A stretch of DNA of 64,000 nt from Chloroflexota bacterium (GCA_021795965.1 JAJYOU010000008.1:21257-85256); one strand, 5' to 3'; positions 7,244 through 16,078 are shown, numbered from the stretch's first letter. Notes: generated by a model from the letters alone, not told the origin. Program-made: numbers and translations.

Positions 7244-7272
7244 TAAAAACCGCTCCCTATATGGGGAGCGGT
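7244..7272 (-). terminator. Rho-independent terminator after the DUF35 gene
   Basis: On the minus strand ACCGCTCCC/GGGAGCGGT with a short AT loop is followed by TTTTTAC. It ends the DUF35 transcript and is the likely parent type of the module terminators. Confidence 0.8.
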
Positions 7273-7319
7273 GTAAGATATTTACGATTCGCTGTTCTCA
7301 GTTCTCAAAACTCTTGATC

Positions 7320-7721
7320 TCACGCACCCATCACCGGCCTGAATTTATAGCCGTAAACAATGACCCCGCGCTCGTCGCCGTCATTCCGAATTTTTCGCGT
7401 TACCATCTCGACGGGCATGCCAATTTCGACCGGCTGTTCACCAAGATCGGTCAGCTGGGCTGTGATCATGGGTCCTTCAGTAAGTTTGACAATTGCCACG
7501 GTGTAGGGTGCGTTGGAATCATACCCGGTCGGGGCTTCATAAATCGTGGTGTAAGAAAAAATTTCACCCTTACCGCTAAAGGTGTACTGGGTCCTGGCTT
7601 CATTCCCGCAGTTTGGACAAATATCGCGGGGCGGAAAAATCTTGTAATCACAGTGAGGGCAAACCTCACCGACCAGACCATATCGTTGTTGTTTTAAGCG
7701 CCAGTGGCGTGCAATTTCCAT
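7320..7721 (-). CDS. DUF35 family Zn-ribbon/OB-fold protein of the mevalonate cluster
   Basis: 133 aa from ATG 7721 (MEIARHWRLK), chosen for its AGGAG 8 nt upstream; the frame extends 19 codons further without a ribosome site. An N-terminal helix with RHWRLKQQRYGL is followed by a zinc ribbon CPHC-x10-CPNC (residues ~21-38), then an OB-fold containing FSGKGEIFSYTTIYEAP and a C-terminal YGYKFRPVMGA. In archaea this family bridges acetoacetyl-CoA thiolase and HMG-CoA synthase and forms a shared CoA channel. Here it follows exactly those two genes, so the same scaffold role is inferred. Unlike a simple operon member, it is separated from the thiolase gene by a terminator-like hairpin. Its 3' end is the source of the repeated modules in the island. 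Confidence 0.88.
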   Translation of the reverse strand: MEIARHWRLKQQRYGLVGEVCPHCDYKIFPPRDICPNCGNEARTQYTFSGKGEIFSYTTIYEAPTGYDSNAPYTVAIVKLTEGPMITAQLTDLGEQPVEIGMPVEMVTRKIRNDGDERGVIVYGYKFRPVMGA

Positions 7722-7819
7722 ATTAAAAAACTCCTTTTGAAGATGCCTGAGTGTGATTCTATTCCCGGGCACTATCAAAGTCTATCAAACAGGCTATCAA
7801 TCCCTATAATCTTTATCAT

Positions 7820-7850
7820 AAAAAACAGACAGCCTGGTTTAGCTGTCTGG
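7820..7850 (-). terminator. Hairpin terminator between thiolase-like and DUF35 genes
   Basis: CAGACAGC (7826-7833) pairs with GCTGTCTG (7842-7849); on the minus strand it is followed by TTTTTTATG. It sits 25 nt after the thiolase-like stop, so DUF35 expression would need read-through or its own promoter. Confidence 0.7.
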
Positions 7851-7874
7851 AATCTTCAATTATGGGCATTTCGT

Positions 7875-9035
7875 TTAGCTGGTTTTTTTCAAAACGAAAC
7901 TAACTGCCGTGGATGCCGGTCCGCCAAGGGATTGAATTAATGCGTGCTGGGGATTTTCAACCTGGTTTCTTCCAGCGGAGCCTCTCAGCTGCAGGGCTGC
8001 TTCAATCGCCTGGTAGATTCCACTGGCTCCCCCGGTAAAACCGCGGGCTTTCAAACCTCCCATGGTGGCGCAAGGAATCTTTCCTTTCAACCCAATCGAA
8101 CCATCAGCTGCCAGCTGCCATCCCAGCCCACGTTTGGCAAAACCAGCAGCTTCCAGGGATAAGGCTGCGTAAATGCTGAACGCATCATGATATTCAAAGA
8201 GATCGATCTGTTCGGGAGAAATTCCGGCTCTTTTTAATGCCTGGGTGGTGGCAATCTTAGCTGCTTGAAATGAGAGGAGATCCTGCCGGTCATGAAGAGC
8301 CAATGTGTCGGTGGAGCTGCCCATTCCCGCGATGCTGATGAGTGGGTGGGAATATTTTTGTGGAATCAAATCACGGCGGGTTAAAATAAGCGCTGCTGCG
8401 CCATCTGCAAGGGGAGCTGCATCAAACAGATTGAGAGGGTCACAAACTTTTTCCGCCCGGGCATAAGTTTCAGGTTTTATGGCTTTTTGGTACATGGCAA
8501 ATTTGTTTCCCGCCCCGTTGGCGTGTGCGGTCAATGCAAATCCGGCGAATCCATCAGCAGGTACTTTGTACTCGTAAATATAGCGCTGCATTAAGAAGGC
8601 TGCCTGGGCGACCGGGGTCAATCCCTGCATGGCTTCATAATCACTATCCATGCCAGATGCCAGGGCAGCTTCCACATCGGTCCCGATTTTATCAGTGAAT
8701 TTTTCAACGCCGACAACCAGGGCAGTATCCACCAGACCGCTGGCGATGGCAAGGTAACCCTGGCGCAGAGCCGCGCCTCCTGAAGCGCCGGCTGCCTCCA
8801 GCGTGACTGCTTCGATGCCGGTCAAACCCGCATAATCAGCCAGCAATCCACCCAGGTGAGCTTGATTGGAGAGATTAAGAGAAAGCATATTCCCAACGAA
8901 AAGAGCCTGCGGTTTTAATCCGCCGCTATCATCCAATGCCTGTTTGATAGCCTGATAAGCGAGATCTCGCAGGGAAATTTCCCATTGTTCCCCGGCAGCA
9001 GTTTGACCTATTCCAGAAATGACAATTTCTTTCAT
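7875..9035 (-). CDS. Thiolase-like protein of the mevalonate cluster, catalytic Cys replaced by Gly
   Basis: 386 aa, full length for the archaeal-type acetyl-CoA acetyltransferase/SCP2-thiolase-like family. The thiolase fold is recognisable: DPLNLFDAAPLADGAAALIL, the EYHDAFSIYAALSLEAAGF block with its conserved His, and GGLKARGFTGGASG near the C-terminus. In normal members the nucleophile lies in a EAACASGG motif; here it reads EAAGASGG (Gly83, codon GGC at 8787-8789). The usual GHP near the C-terminus is also changed, to GFT. Its place between HMG-CoA synthase and DUF35 matches archaeal clusters in which thiolase makes acetoacetyl-CoA. With this residue pattern it may be a non-catalytic scaffold or act by another mechanism. 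Start ATG 9035. Confidence 0.85.
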   Translation of the reverse strand: MKEIVISGIGQTAAGEQWEISLRDLAYQAIKQALDDSGGLKPQALFVGNMLSLNLSNQAHLGGLLADYAGLTGIEAVTLEAAGASGGAALRQGYLAIASGLVDTALVVGVEKFTDKIGTDVEAALASGMDSDYEAMQGLTPVAQAAFLMQRYIYEYKVPADGFAGFALTAHANGAGNKFAMYQKAIKPETYARAEKVCDPLNLFDAAPLADGAAALILTRRDLIPQKYSHPLISIAGMGSSTDTLALHDRQDLLSFQAAKIATTQALKRAGISPEQIDLFEYHDAFSIYAALSLEAAGFAKRGLGWQLAADGSIGLKGKIPCATMGGLKARGFTGGASGIYQAIEAALQLRGSAGRNQVENPQHALIQSLGGPASTAVSFVLKKTS

Positions 9036-9064
9036 TAATACCCTTTCAAAAATCTTTTCGTCAT

Positions 9065-10147
9065 TTATTTCATTTGCAGCTTGCCACGATAGCGTGCGTA
9101 GGTGGCGTAATCAATTTCAGTCCGGCGCGAAATATATTCCTGAGTTTTGGTTGCGCGACCCTGTGCGTCAAGCAGCTTATCTGTAACGACAATGTCAAAA
9201 GCATCTGAACCAGCTCCGGAACCAAACGAAACCATCAGGATCCGATCACCCGGTTGGGCAATATCCAGGATGCCGGTTAAACCGATCAAGGCAGCCCCCG
9301 CATAGGTGTTTCCAATCACCGGCACCAGGAGGGAGGGAGCGATTTGTTCCAGGCTAAAACCCAGCATCCCGGCGACCCGCTGTGGAAACTTTGAGTTGGG
9401 CTGATGAAAAGCCGCCCACTTGTAATCAGAAGCCTTTGTGCCTGAAGCTTGCATTAAAGCCGTGGCTGCTTCGGTGATGTGTTTGAAATAAGCCGGTTCC
9501 CCGGTGAAACGCATGCCGTGTTCAGGGTACTTCTGATTTTCGCGGCGCCAGAAATCCGGGGTATCCGTGACATAAGAATAGGAAGAATTGATGACCGCCA
9601 TGGATTCTTCGGCGGGTCCAACAATATACGCGGCGCCGCCCGCTCCAGCCGTGTATTCGAGTGCATCTCCGGGTTTTCCCTGGGCGGTATCCATGCCAAT
9701 TGCCATGGCATAACGAGCCATACCCGAACCAACCAGACCCATCGCAGCAACCAGGGCTTCTGTGCCAGCTTTACAGGCAAATTCCCAATCAGCTGCCTGT
9801 GTATTGGGAACAGCGCCAATAGCTTCAGCCACCAGCGTGGAGGAGGGTTTTACCGCATAGGGATGTGATTCCGAGCCAACCCAGACCGCCCGCAACTCCA
9901 TGGGATTAATTTGTGCCCGAGCCATTGCATTTCTGGCAGCTTCAATCGACATGCTGATCACGTCCTCGTCCAATCCGGGAACAGCCTTTTCCTTGATGGG
10001 CAGTCCGCCTTTGCCGCCGGTCCAAACCCTTGCCACTTCCCGGGCTGGCAGGCGGTAACGGGGAACATAAGCGCCGTAGCCAACGATTCCGACCGGTTTA
10101 TTGGGCTTGAGCAGGGTATTAGATGTTGTTTCGCTGGAATTTGTCAT
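9065..10147 (-). CDS. Hydroxymethylglutaryl-CoA synthase (archaeal type)
   Basis: 360 aa from ATG 10147 (MTNSSETTS), which has AGGA about 8 nt upstream; an ATG three codons earlier abuts that site and is less likely. It condenses acetyl-CoA with acetoacetyl-CoA to HMG-CoA, the second step of the mevalonate pathway. Visible features: [14 protein letters not shown] at the N-terminus, the catalytic Cys in [12 protein letters not shown], the active-site His in [11 protein letters not shown], and [11 protein letters not shown] near the C-terminus. Length and motifs match archaeal HMG-CoA synthases rather than the ~400-aa Gram-positive MvaS. It lies 18 nt after the reductase gene and 29 nt before the thiolase-like gene, forming one minus-strand operon. 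Confidence 0.93.
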   Translation of the reverse strand: MTNSSETTSNTLLKPNKPVGIVGYGAYVPRYRLPAREVARVWTGGKGGLPIKEKAVPGLDEDVISMSIEAARNAMARAQINPMELRAVWVGSESHPYAVKPSSTLVAEAIGAVPNTQAADWEFACKAGTEALVAAMGLVGSGMARYAMAIGMDTAQGKPGDALEYTAGAGGAAYIVGPAEESMAVINSSYSYVTDTPDFWRRENQKYPEHGMRFTGEPAYFKHITEAATALMQASGTKASDYKWAAFHQPNSKFPQRVAGMLGFSLEQIAPSLLVPVIGNTYAGAALIGLTGILDIAQPGDRILMVSFGSGAGSDAFDIVVTDKLLDAQGRATKTQEYISRRTEIDYATYARYRGKLQMK

Positions 10148-10165
10148 GAATACCATCCTGAATTT

Positions 10166-11443
10166 CTATTTCATCAACTCTTTCAACAATGATTCCGCCC
10201 GGTCAATCCGGATCGTTTTCTCCGCAATCATACGGGCAGAAATTTTTTCAATCATATCACCGCGCGCGCCGGCAGCTACGGCGACCTGCCTGGCATGCAG
10301 GGTCATATGTCCGCGTTGGATTCCTTCGGTTGCCAGGGCACGCAGAGCAGCCAGGTTTTGAGCCAAGCCAACTGAGACAATAATTTCCGCCAATTCTGAA
10401 GCTGTTTTGACTCCCATTAATTTGAGTGCCGCACGGGCAGCGGGATGAACCCTGGTTGCCCCGCCAATAATTCCGACAGCCATGGGCATTTCAAGGGTGC
10501 CTACCAGGTCTCCATTTGCATTTTTACCCCAGGTGCTCAAGCTGGTATATCTTCCCGAACGCGAAGCATACGCATGCGCTCCAGCTTCGATCGCCCGCCA
10601 ATCGTTCCCCGTGGCAATCACCACGGCATCAACACCGTTCATGATGCCCTTGTTTTGCGTGGCAGCTCGGTATGGATCGACCGCTGCAAAAACATACGCC
10701 GCGATAATTCCATCGCGGACACTTTCTCCAGTGTACTGGTCAAAAGCAAGATCTTGAATTGGAATAGTGCAGCGTGCCCGGGTGATGCGCCTGTCTGCCA
10801 GGTTTGATAGGATGCGCAGATGGACCCTGCCTCCGGTAATCGCCTCAACCTGGGGCGCAAGCCGTTCACAGGCAGTATTGACAGCATTCGCGCCCATGGC
10901 ATCGCGCACATCATAAATCAGGTGGATCACGATGAAGCCCCCGATGGCTGAATCCTCAAAAATATGCACTTCCAAATCGCGCGCCCCGCCGCCAAATTTT
11001 TTCAAAACGGGATCGATGGAATCGGCTGAAGCCAGCAACTCGGCTTTATGCTCATACAGTTTCAGGGAGGCTTCCTGCAAATTGGGCAGATCAAGCACTT
11101 GCATTTGACCAATCATTTCGGGGGAACTGGAAGTTGCCTGAAAACCGCCGGAACTGCGGGCGAGCTTGGCCATAAAGGATGCCCCCGCCACGACTGAAGG
11201 TTCTTCAATGGCCATGGGAACGAGAACATCCCGACCATTGACCAGAAAATTTAAGCCGATACCGAGAGGCAAAGAATGGACGCCAACCACATTCTCTATC
11301 ATGTGTTCGGCTGCATCAAGCTCGAGACCGCCCGTTTTCCAGGCTGCCAGATCATCCGGCGTCAAATTAGCATTTTCCGCAGCTTGGGATAGGCGTTCAT
11401 CAGCATTCAATTTGTAAAACCCTGAAAGGCGAGAGGTTCCCAT
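10166..11443 (-). CDS. mvaA: Hydroxymethylglutaryl-CoA reductase, class II
   Basis: 425 aa from ATG 11443 (MGTSRLSGFYKL) with AGGA 6 nt upstream. It reduces HMG-CoA to mevalonate with NAD(P)H. Motifs: ENVVGVHSLPLGIGLNF (substrate-side Glu), DVRDAMGANAVN (nucleotide-binding DAMG-x-N), NKGIMNGVDAV (catalytic Lys/Asp region), ATGNDWRAIEAGAHAYA, and the C-terminal flap with catalytic His in GHMTLHARQVAVAAGA. Length and flap are typical of class II enzymes (degradative or biosynthetic in bacteria). It is the first gene of the mevalonate operon, reading away from the histidine kinase gene; the shared 130-bp gap probably carries divergent promoters. In this context the role is biosynthetic. Confidence 0.93.
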   Translation of the reverse strand: MGTSRLSGFYKLNADERLSQAAENANLTPDDLAAWKTGGLELDAAEHMIENVVGVHSLPLGIGLNFLVNGRDVLVPMAIEEPSVVAGASFMAKLARSSGGFQATSSSPEMIGQMQVLDLPNLQEASLKLYEHKAELLASADSIDPVLKKFGGGARDLEVHIFEDSAIGGFIVIHLIYDVRDAMGANAVNTACERLAPQVEAITGGRVHLRILSNLADRRITRARCTIPIQDLAFDQYTGESVRDGIIAAYVFAAVDPYRAATQNKGIMNGVDAVVIATGNDWRAIEAGAHAYASRSGRYTSLSTWGKNANGDLVGTLEMPMAVGIIGGATRVHPAARAALKLMGVKTASELAEIIVSVGLAQNLAALRALATEGIQRGHMTLHARQVAVAAGARGDMIEKISARMIAEKTIRIDRAESLLKELMK

Positions 11444-11525
11444 AAAAGTTCCTGTGGTGATCCGTCCTGGTAAAATCAAACGACCAACGATATTTTACTT
11501 TTATCTTCTGGCAAAACCTATCAAC

Positions 11526-11553
11526 TTGACAATTCGGATTGCTAGGGTAGAAT
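11526..11553 (+). promoter_or_regulatory. Sigma-70-like promoter of the histidine kinase gene
   Basis: TTGACA (11526-11531), 16-nt spacer, TAGAAT (11548-11553); the start codon is 22 nt downstream, preceded by AGGAG. Confidence 0.6.
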
Positions 11554-11574
11554 AAATCCGATAGGAGATTGTAG

Positions 11575-13251
11575 ATGTTACTGTCGCACCAGCAATTGGA
11601 AGATCGGCTTATGGAACTCCATCAAGCCAGCCTCCAAATTGTGGGGGATGTCTCGTTGGAGTCATTGTTAAAGCGGATCGCGACAGTGGCTTGTGAACAA
11701 GTCCAGGCGCGATATGCTGCGTTAGGTGTTTTTGGGGATAACGGAAAGCTCAAGCAATTTGTTTCTGTCGGAATGACCCAGAATGAAATCCTCCATATTT
11801 CTCACCCTCCAGTCGGGAGCGGTTTGCTTGGATTATTAAAAAACTCAGATCATCCCATTCGTATTTCAAATATCTCAAGTGACAGCCGCAGTGCAGGGTT
11901 TCCGAAAAATCACCCTGCCATGGAGACTTTCCTGGGGGTTCCCATCCTTTTGGGAGATGTTCAGCTCGGACAGATTTATCTGACTGAAAAACTTAACCAT
12001 GAAGAGTTTTCGCTTGAAGATGAAAACATCATCATGCTGCTTGCAAATTATGCCGCGGTTGCCATCAATAATGCGCGCAATTATGAAGAACTTAAGCTCA
12101 GAGACCAGGCTCTGACCAGGAGAAACCAGGACCTGGCTTTATTAAATAACATCGCTGGCGTCCTGACCGCTTCCTTGAAGCTGGATGAAATTTTGCACAA
12201 AACACTCTCCCTGGTGATGGACTATATGGAAGTGGAATCTGGTGAGATCTTTCTCCTGGAGGATGACAAACAAACCTTGCGCCTGGTTCTGCACCGCGGA
12301 CAGGCTGCAGATGTTTTTTGGACCCGTAATCGATTTATGACCGGCGAGGGGATTATTGGGCTGGTTGCCAAAACTGGCGAAGCGGTCGTCAGCCATGATC
12401 TGGCGCATGACATGCGCTATTTAAGAGACGCGGTGGTGGATGCTGGTTTCAAACAAATGGCTTGTTTTCCTTTGGCTTCCAGCGGGAACCTGGTAGGCGT
12501 ATTGAGCGCAGTAACCCGCGGCTCGACCCCATTAAATGATCATGATATCCAGGTGATTACTGCGATTGGCAGTTGGGCAGGACTGGCGATTGAAAATGCC
12601 CGTCTGCACAGTGAATCCCGCCGGTTGGCTATTTTGGAAGAGAGAGATCGAATTGGGATGGACCTTCATGACGGCATCATTCAGTCCATCTACGGGGTCG
12701 GTTTGGTGCTCGAACATGCCAGGCTGCTGGCAAATGAAGAACCGGCCAAGGCTGCAGACCGGATTCAACTGGCAATCAACAGTCTCGATCACACGATTCG
12801 GGATATTCGTTCTTATATTTTGGATTTACGCCCACGTCAATTTGCGGATGAAAACCTGATGGATGGTTTGCGGCGGCTGGTGATGGAATTTCGAATTAAT
12901 ACCCTGGCGGAAGCAAATTTAATTGGCAACCAGGATGAATTGAAGGAAATCCCTTCTGCTCACGCCATGGTCATGTTCCATATTTGCCAGGAGGCTCTTG
13001 CCAACGCCGCCAAGCATGGTCATCCCAAAAAGGTGGATGTTTCCGTCTGGACCTCGCCCGAACGAATTGTTCTCGAAGTTCAGGATAACGGACAGGGGTT
13101 TGAAATTGAAAAAATGAGCATGACTCTCGGGCATGGTCTTTCAAATATGCTCACTCGCGCGCGTCATGTGGGAGGAGATGTTGAAATCACTTCAACAATT
13201 GGTGAAGGAACTTCCATCATGGCATGGATACCCAGAAATCCGCAGAAGTAA
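11575..13251 (+). CDS. Soluble GAF-GAF sensor histidine kinase (HisKA_3 / NarL-type partner expected)
   Basis: 558 aa. Two GAF domains are seen: residues ~18-165 (SLESLLKRIATVACEQVQARYAALGVF...LANYAAVAI) and ~190-340 (LDEILHKTLSLVMDYMEVESGEIFLL...AIGSWAGLAI). They are followed by a HisKA_3 dimerisation helix with the phospho-acceptor in RDRIGMDLHDGIIQSIYG and an HATPase_c domain (CQEALANAAKHG, VQDNGQGFE, GHGLSNMLTRA). No membrane segment or signal peptide, so it senses a cytosolic signal: small ligand, redox state or cyclic nucleotide. Kinases of this type phosphorylate NarL-family regulators, but none lies nearby, so the partner is elsewhere. The start is supported by AGGAG and by a good promoter. 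Confidence 0.9.
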   Translation: MLLSHQQLEDRLMELHQASLQIVGDVSLESLLKRIATVACEQVQARYAALGVFGDNGKLKQFVSVGMTQNEILHISHPPVGSGLLGLLKNSDHPIRISNISSDSRSAGFPKNHPAMETFLGVPILLGDVQLGQIYLTEKLNHEEFSLEDENIIMLLANYAAVAINNARNYEELKLRDQALTRRNQDLALLNNIAGVLTASLKLDEILHKTLSLVMDYMEVESGEIFLLEDDKQTLRLVLHRGQAADVFWTRNRFMTGEGIIGLVAKTGEAVVSHDLAHDMRYLRDAVVDAGFKQMACFPLASSGNLVGVLSAVTRGSTPLNDHDIQVITAIGSWAGLAIENARLHSESRRLAILEERDRIGMDLHDGIIQSIYGVGLVLEHARLLANEEPAKAADRIQLAINSLDHTIRDIRSYILDLRPRQFADENLMDGLRRLVMEFRINTLAEANLIGNQDELKEIPSAHAMVMFHICQEALANAAKHGHPKKVDVSVWTSPERIVLEVQDNGQGFEIEKMSMTLGHGLSNMLTRARHVGGDVEITSTIGEGTSIMAWIPRNPQK

Positions 13252-13335
13252 ATTCCTTTTAATCCCAGCATCCGTTTTGATGATTTATTTGAAATTATTT
13301 GATTGTGGTGAAAACCACATTTTTTCTATCTAAAT

Positions 13336-14190
13336 ATGCCTGGCGAAGCAGTTCTACTTCTTTTTCTCTCAGCAGTTTTACATACAACCTGGAATTTTCA
13401 ATTAAAGCAGCTTCGAGAAAAATATATCGCCATCTGGTGGTCAATATTAATCGGATCGGGGATATTTTTACCTTTTCTAATTTTTTTTGGCCTCCCTGCC
13501 TGGAAGATTTGGCCGTACCTCCTCGCCAGTGTATTTGTCGAAATTTGTTATTTCATCGCGCTTTCCGCCGCCTACGGGGATGCAGATTTTTCACTGGTGT
13601 ATCCGATTGCCAGGGGTTTCGCCCCGGCGCTGATCGCGACCTGGTCCGTATTATTCCTGGGGGAGAAATTGACCTGGGGTGGAGTTTTGGGGGTGGGGAC
13701 AATCATCCTCGGCCTCCTGATCATCAGCGTTCAAAATATCTTTCAAGTTGGAATTAAAAAACCCAGCCTGATCGGATTGCTACTCCCGATCCTGCTCGCA
13801 TTCTTAATCTCGATATATTCAACCATTGATGGAGCGGCGGTCAAGCTGACCCCGGTCTTCTCTTACACGGTTCTGGTTTTTTTCCTTTCCCCGGTTTTAT
13901 CCACACCTCTTCTCTTAAAAAAATATCCCTGGCAAATGATCGTTGAAGAATTTTCCAAACAACGTTTCCAAATCATCAGTATTGGTTTACTGACCGTCTT
14001 CGCATATTTTCTGGCTTTGATTGCCTATTCGATTGCGCCTGTTAGTTATGTCGGTGCCATCCGGGAAGTCAGCGTCGTTTTGGGGGCGCTGGCTGGCTGG
14101 AAAATTTTCGGGGAAAAAATGGGAGGAGTCCGTGTCATTGGTTCCCTGGTGATATTTCTCGGGATCATGATCATTGCTCTGAAGGGTTGA
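13336..14190 (+). CDS. EamA/DMT-superfamily transporter
   Basis: 284 aa with about ten hydrophobic segments arranged as two repeats of five, the layout of EamA (drug/metabolite transporter) proteins. The first repeat includes LHTTWNFQLKQL and YPIARGFAPALIATWSVLFLGEKLTWGG, the classic EamA 'P-x-ARG-x-P-x5-W...GE' stretch. The second ends with SYVGAIREVSVVLGALAGWKIFGEK. Proteins of this kind export metabolites or amino acids across the inner membrane; the substrate is not predictable. It lies 84 nt after the histidine kinase on the same strand and could be co-transcribed. ATG at 13336, no clear Shine-Dalgarno. Confidence 0.85.
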   Translation: MPGEAVLLLFLSAVLHTTWNFQLKQLREKYIAIWWSILIGSGIFLPFLIFFGLPAWKIWPYLLASVFVEICYFIALSAAYGDADFSLVYPIARGFAPALIATWSVLFLGEKLTWGGVLGVGTIILGLLIISVQNIFQVGIKKPSLIGLLLPILLAFLISIYSTIDGAAVKLTPVFSYTVLVFFLSPVLSTPLLLKKYPWQMIVEEFSKQRFQIISIGLLTVFAYFLALIAYSIAPVSYVGAIREVSVVLGALAGWKIFGEKMGGVRVIGSLVIFLGIMIIALKG

Positions 14191-14701
14191 ATAAAATACT
14201 GGTAAACAAGGGTCGAATCTGAATATATTCATCATCTGGAAATTTTTGCTGGGTATGGGTTGATCTTAATAATTGTGAATCCTCAAAATACACCTTTCAC
14301 ATTCTCGAAAAAATTATTTCGACCCTCTTAATTTTTTTAAGATGGATATACGATATGCCGGTTTTTTCGTGTTTTTATCCCATATACAGGGCTTATTCTT
14401 TTAATGAAGGTGTTTATGGCGACAACATTTGTTCTAAACATGCGTGTTACCAAACAATCTTGAAAACTCATATTTTAAGGTTGTCTAATCTTAAATTAAA
14501 GAATGTTTTTAAGATAGCGTAGGCTAAGCGTGTAGCGCAATTTATTCCTTTTTGCTAAAATTTATTCAGTTATCCATTCGGGATGGCAACGGAAAATCGT
14601 CCCTTTTTATATTTCAAAACAATCAATTAGATCTTTTCCCTCTCTCTAAAAAAAATAATTTAGTGAGCCTGGTGAAATTTTACCAACTAACGGAGTAGCA
14701 A
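14191..14701. other. AT-rich intergenic region upstream of dnaA
   Basis: 511 bases without a gene. The sequence is AT-rich and should contain the dnaA promoter. I searched for DnaA boxes (TTATNCACA) on both strands and found only weak matches such as TTATCCATT near 14570. I therefore do not call an origin here. Confidence 0.4.
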
Positions 14702-16057
14702 ATGAACCCTGAACAGGCATGGCAATCCGTACTTGGCCAGCTCCAAATGGAAATGTCCCACGCTTCATTCGATACCTGGGTGCGTAACACAAGCCCACTA
14801 TCCTACGAAAACGGGGTGATGAAAATTGCTGTACCCAATGCATATGCTCGTGACTGGCTCGAGAACCGGCTTACCAGTACGGTATCACGCATGCTGATCG
14901 GGATGATGAATCGAACAGTCAGTGTTGAATTTGTGGTTGCCGCCATGGAAAACTCTTCAAGTTTGGATGAGGAAGGCGAGGAAGTTGAAAGTCCCAGCCT
15001 GGTGCAATCATCAAAAATGCAGCAGCGCAACCCGACTCTGAATTCTCGCTATACTTTTGACAATTTTGTGGTGGGAGCAAACAACCGTCTGGCTCACGCA
15101 GCCGCGCTCGCTGTCGCCGAAAATCCTGCCCGTGCCTACAATCCCCTGTTTTTATACGGCGGGGTGGGTCTTGGAAAAACTCACCTGCTGCACGCAACCG
15201 GTAATGCCTGCCATAACCAGGGTTTGAACGTTCTTTATGTTTCGTCTGAAGAATTCACCAATGACATGATCAACGCGATCCGGACCCACGCCACCCAGGC
15301 GTTTCGCGAGAAATACCGTTCTGCAGATGTTTTATTGATTGATGATATTCAATTTATTGCCGGCAAGGAAGGAACCCAGGAAGAGTTCTTTCACACGTTC
15401 AATACCTTGCACAGCCAGGAAAAACAGATCATCATCTCATCAGACCGGCCGCCCAAATCCATGGTGACCCTGGAAGAACGTTTACGTTCGCGCTTCGAAT
15501 GGGGTTTAATTGCGGATATCCAGATGCCCGATATCGAAACTCGCCAGGCAATTCTGCGCTATAAAGCAGAAAAAGCTGGGCGGGATGTGCCGAATGAAAT
15601 TCTGGACATGATTGCAAAACGGGTGCAATCCAATATTCGCGAACTGGAAGGGGCTTTAAATCGCGTTGTTGCTTTTTCAGAGCTCTCGGGTATTCCTCTC
15701 AACCTGCAGCTGGCAGAAATGGCTTTGGCTGATTTATTACCGCAGGTTCATAACGTGCCCCCTTTGAAATTGATCAGCCTGGTCGCCAATGAATGGCAGA
15801 CCTCTGTCGAAGCTTTGATCGGGCGGGATCGTTCTCAGAAAATTGCAGAACCGCGCCAGGTTGCCATGTATTTGCTCAGGCAGGAAACAAATGCCTCCCT
15901 GCCGCAAATTGGTGAAGCCCTGGGTGGTCGCGATCACACAACGGTGATGTACGCCATTCAAAAAATTACCAATGAAATCATGATTAAAAAAGATATCGAA
16001 CGCAAGGTAAACCGGGTCAAACAGCAATTATATGGTCAGGCTGCAGCGGCATTGTAA
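14702..16057 (+). CDS. dnaA: Chromosomal replication initiator protein DnaA
   Basis: 451 aa with all four DnaA domains. Domain I spans residues 1-80 (WQSVLGQLQMEMSHASFDTW, with the WxxAL-type end in AYARDWLENRL). Domain II is a short acidic Glu/Ser linker, ~85-110. The AAA+ domain III has Walker A GGVGLGKT at ~153-160, Walker B LLIDDIQF at ~211-218 and sensor/arginine-finger region EERLRSRFEWG. Domain IV has the DNA-binding signature GGRDHTTVMYAIQK. It opens the replication origin and regulates its own transcription. Unusually, the next genes are a convergent tRNA and ychF rather than dnaN. Start ATG 14702 with a GGAG 7 nt upstream. Confidence 0.98.
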   Translation: MNPEQAWQSVLGQLQMEMSHASFDTWVRNTSPLSYENGVMKIAVPNAYARDWLENRLTSTVSRMLIGMMNRTVSVEFVVAAMENSSSLDEEGEEVESPSLVQSSKMQQRNPTLNSRYTFDNFVVGANNRLAHAAALAVAENPARAYNPLFLYGGVGLGKTHLLHATGNACHNQGLNVLYVSSEEFTNDMINAIRTHATQAFREKYRSADVLLIDDIQFIAGKEGTQEEFFHTFNTLHSQEKQIIISSDRPPKSMVTLEERLRSRFEWGLIADIQMPDIETRQAILRYKAEKAGRDVPNEILDMIAKRVQSNIRELEGALNRVVAFSELSGIPLNLQLAEMALADLLPQVHNVPPLKLISLVANEWQTSVEALIGRDRSQKIAEPRQVAMYLLRQETNASLPQIGEALGGRDHTTVMYAIQKITNEIMIKKDIERKVNRVKQQLYGQAAAAL

Positions 16058-16078
16058 TTTTTTGGCAAATCCTTTATG

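Noticed and set aside
14191..14701. Replication origin upstream of dnaA
   Set aside because: No good DnaA boxes in the region; AT-richness alone is not enough.
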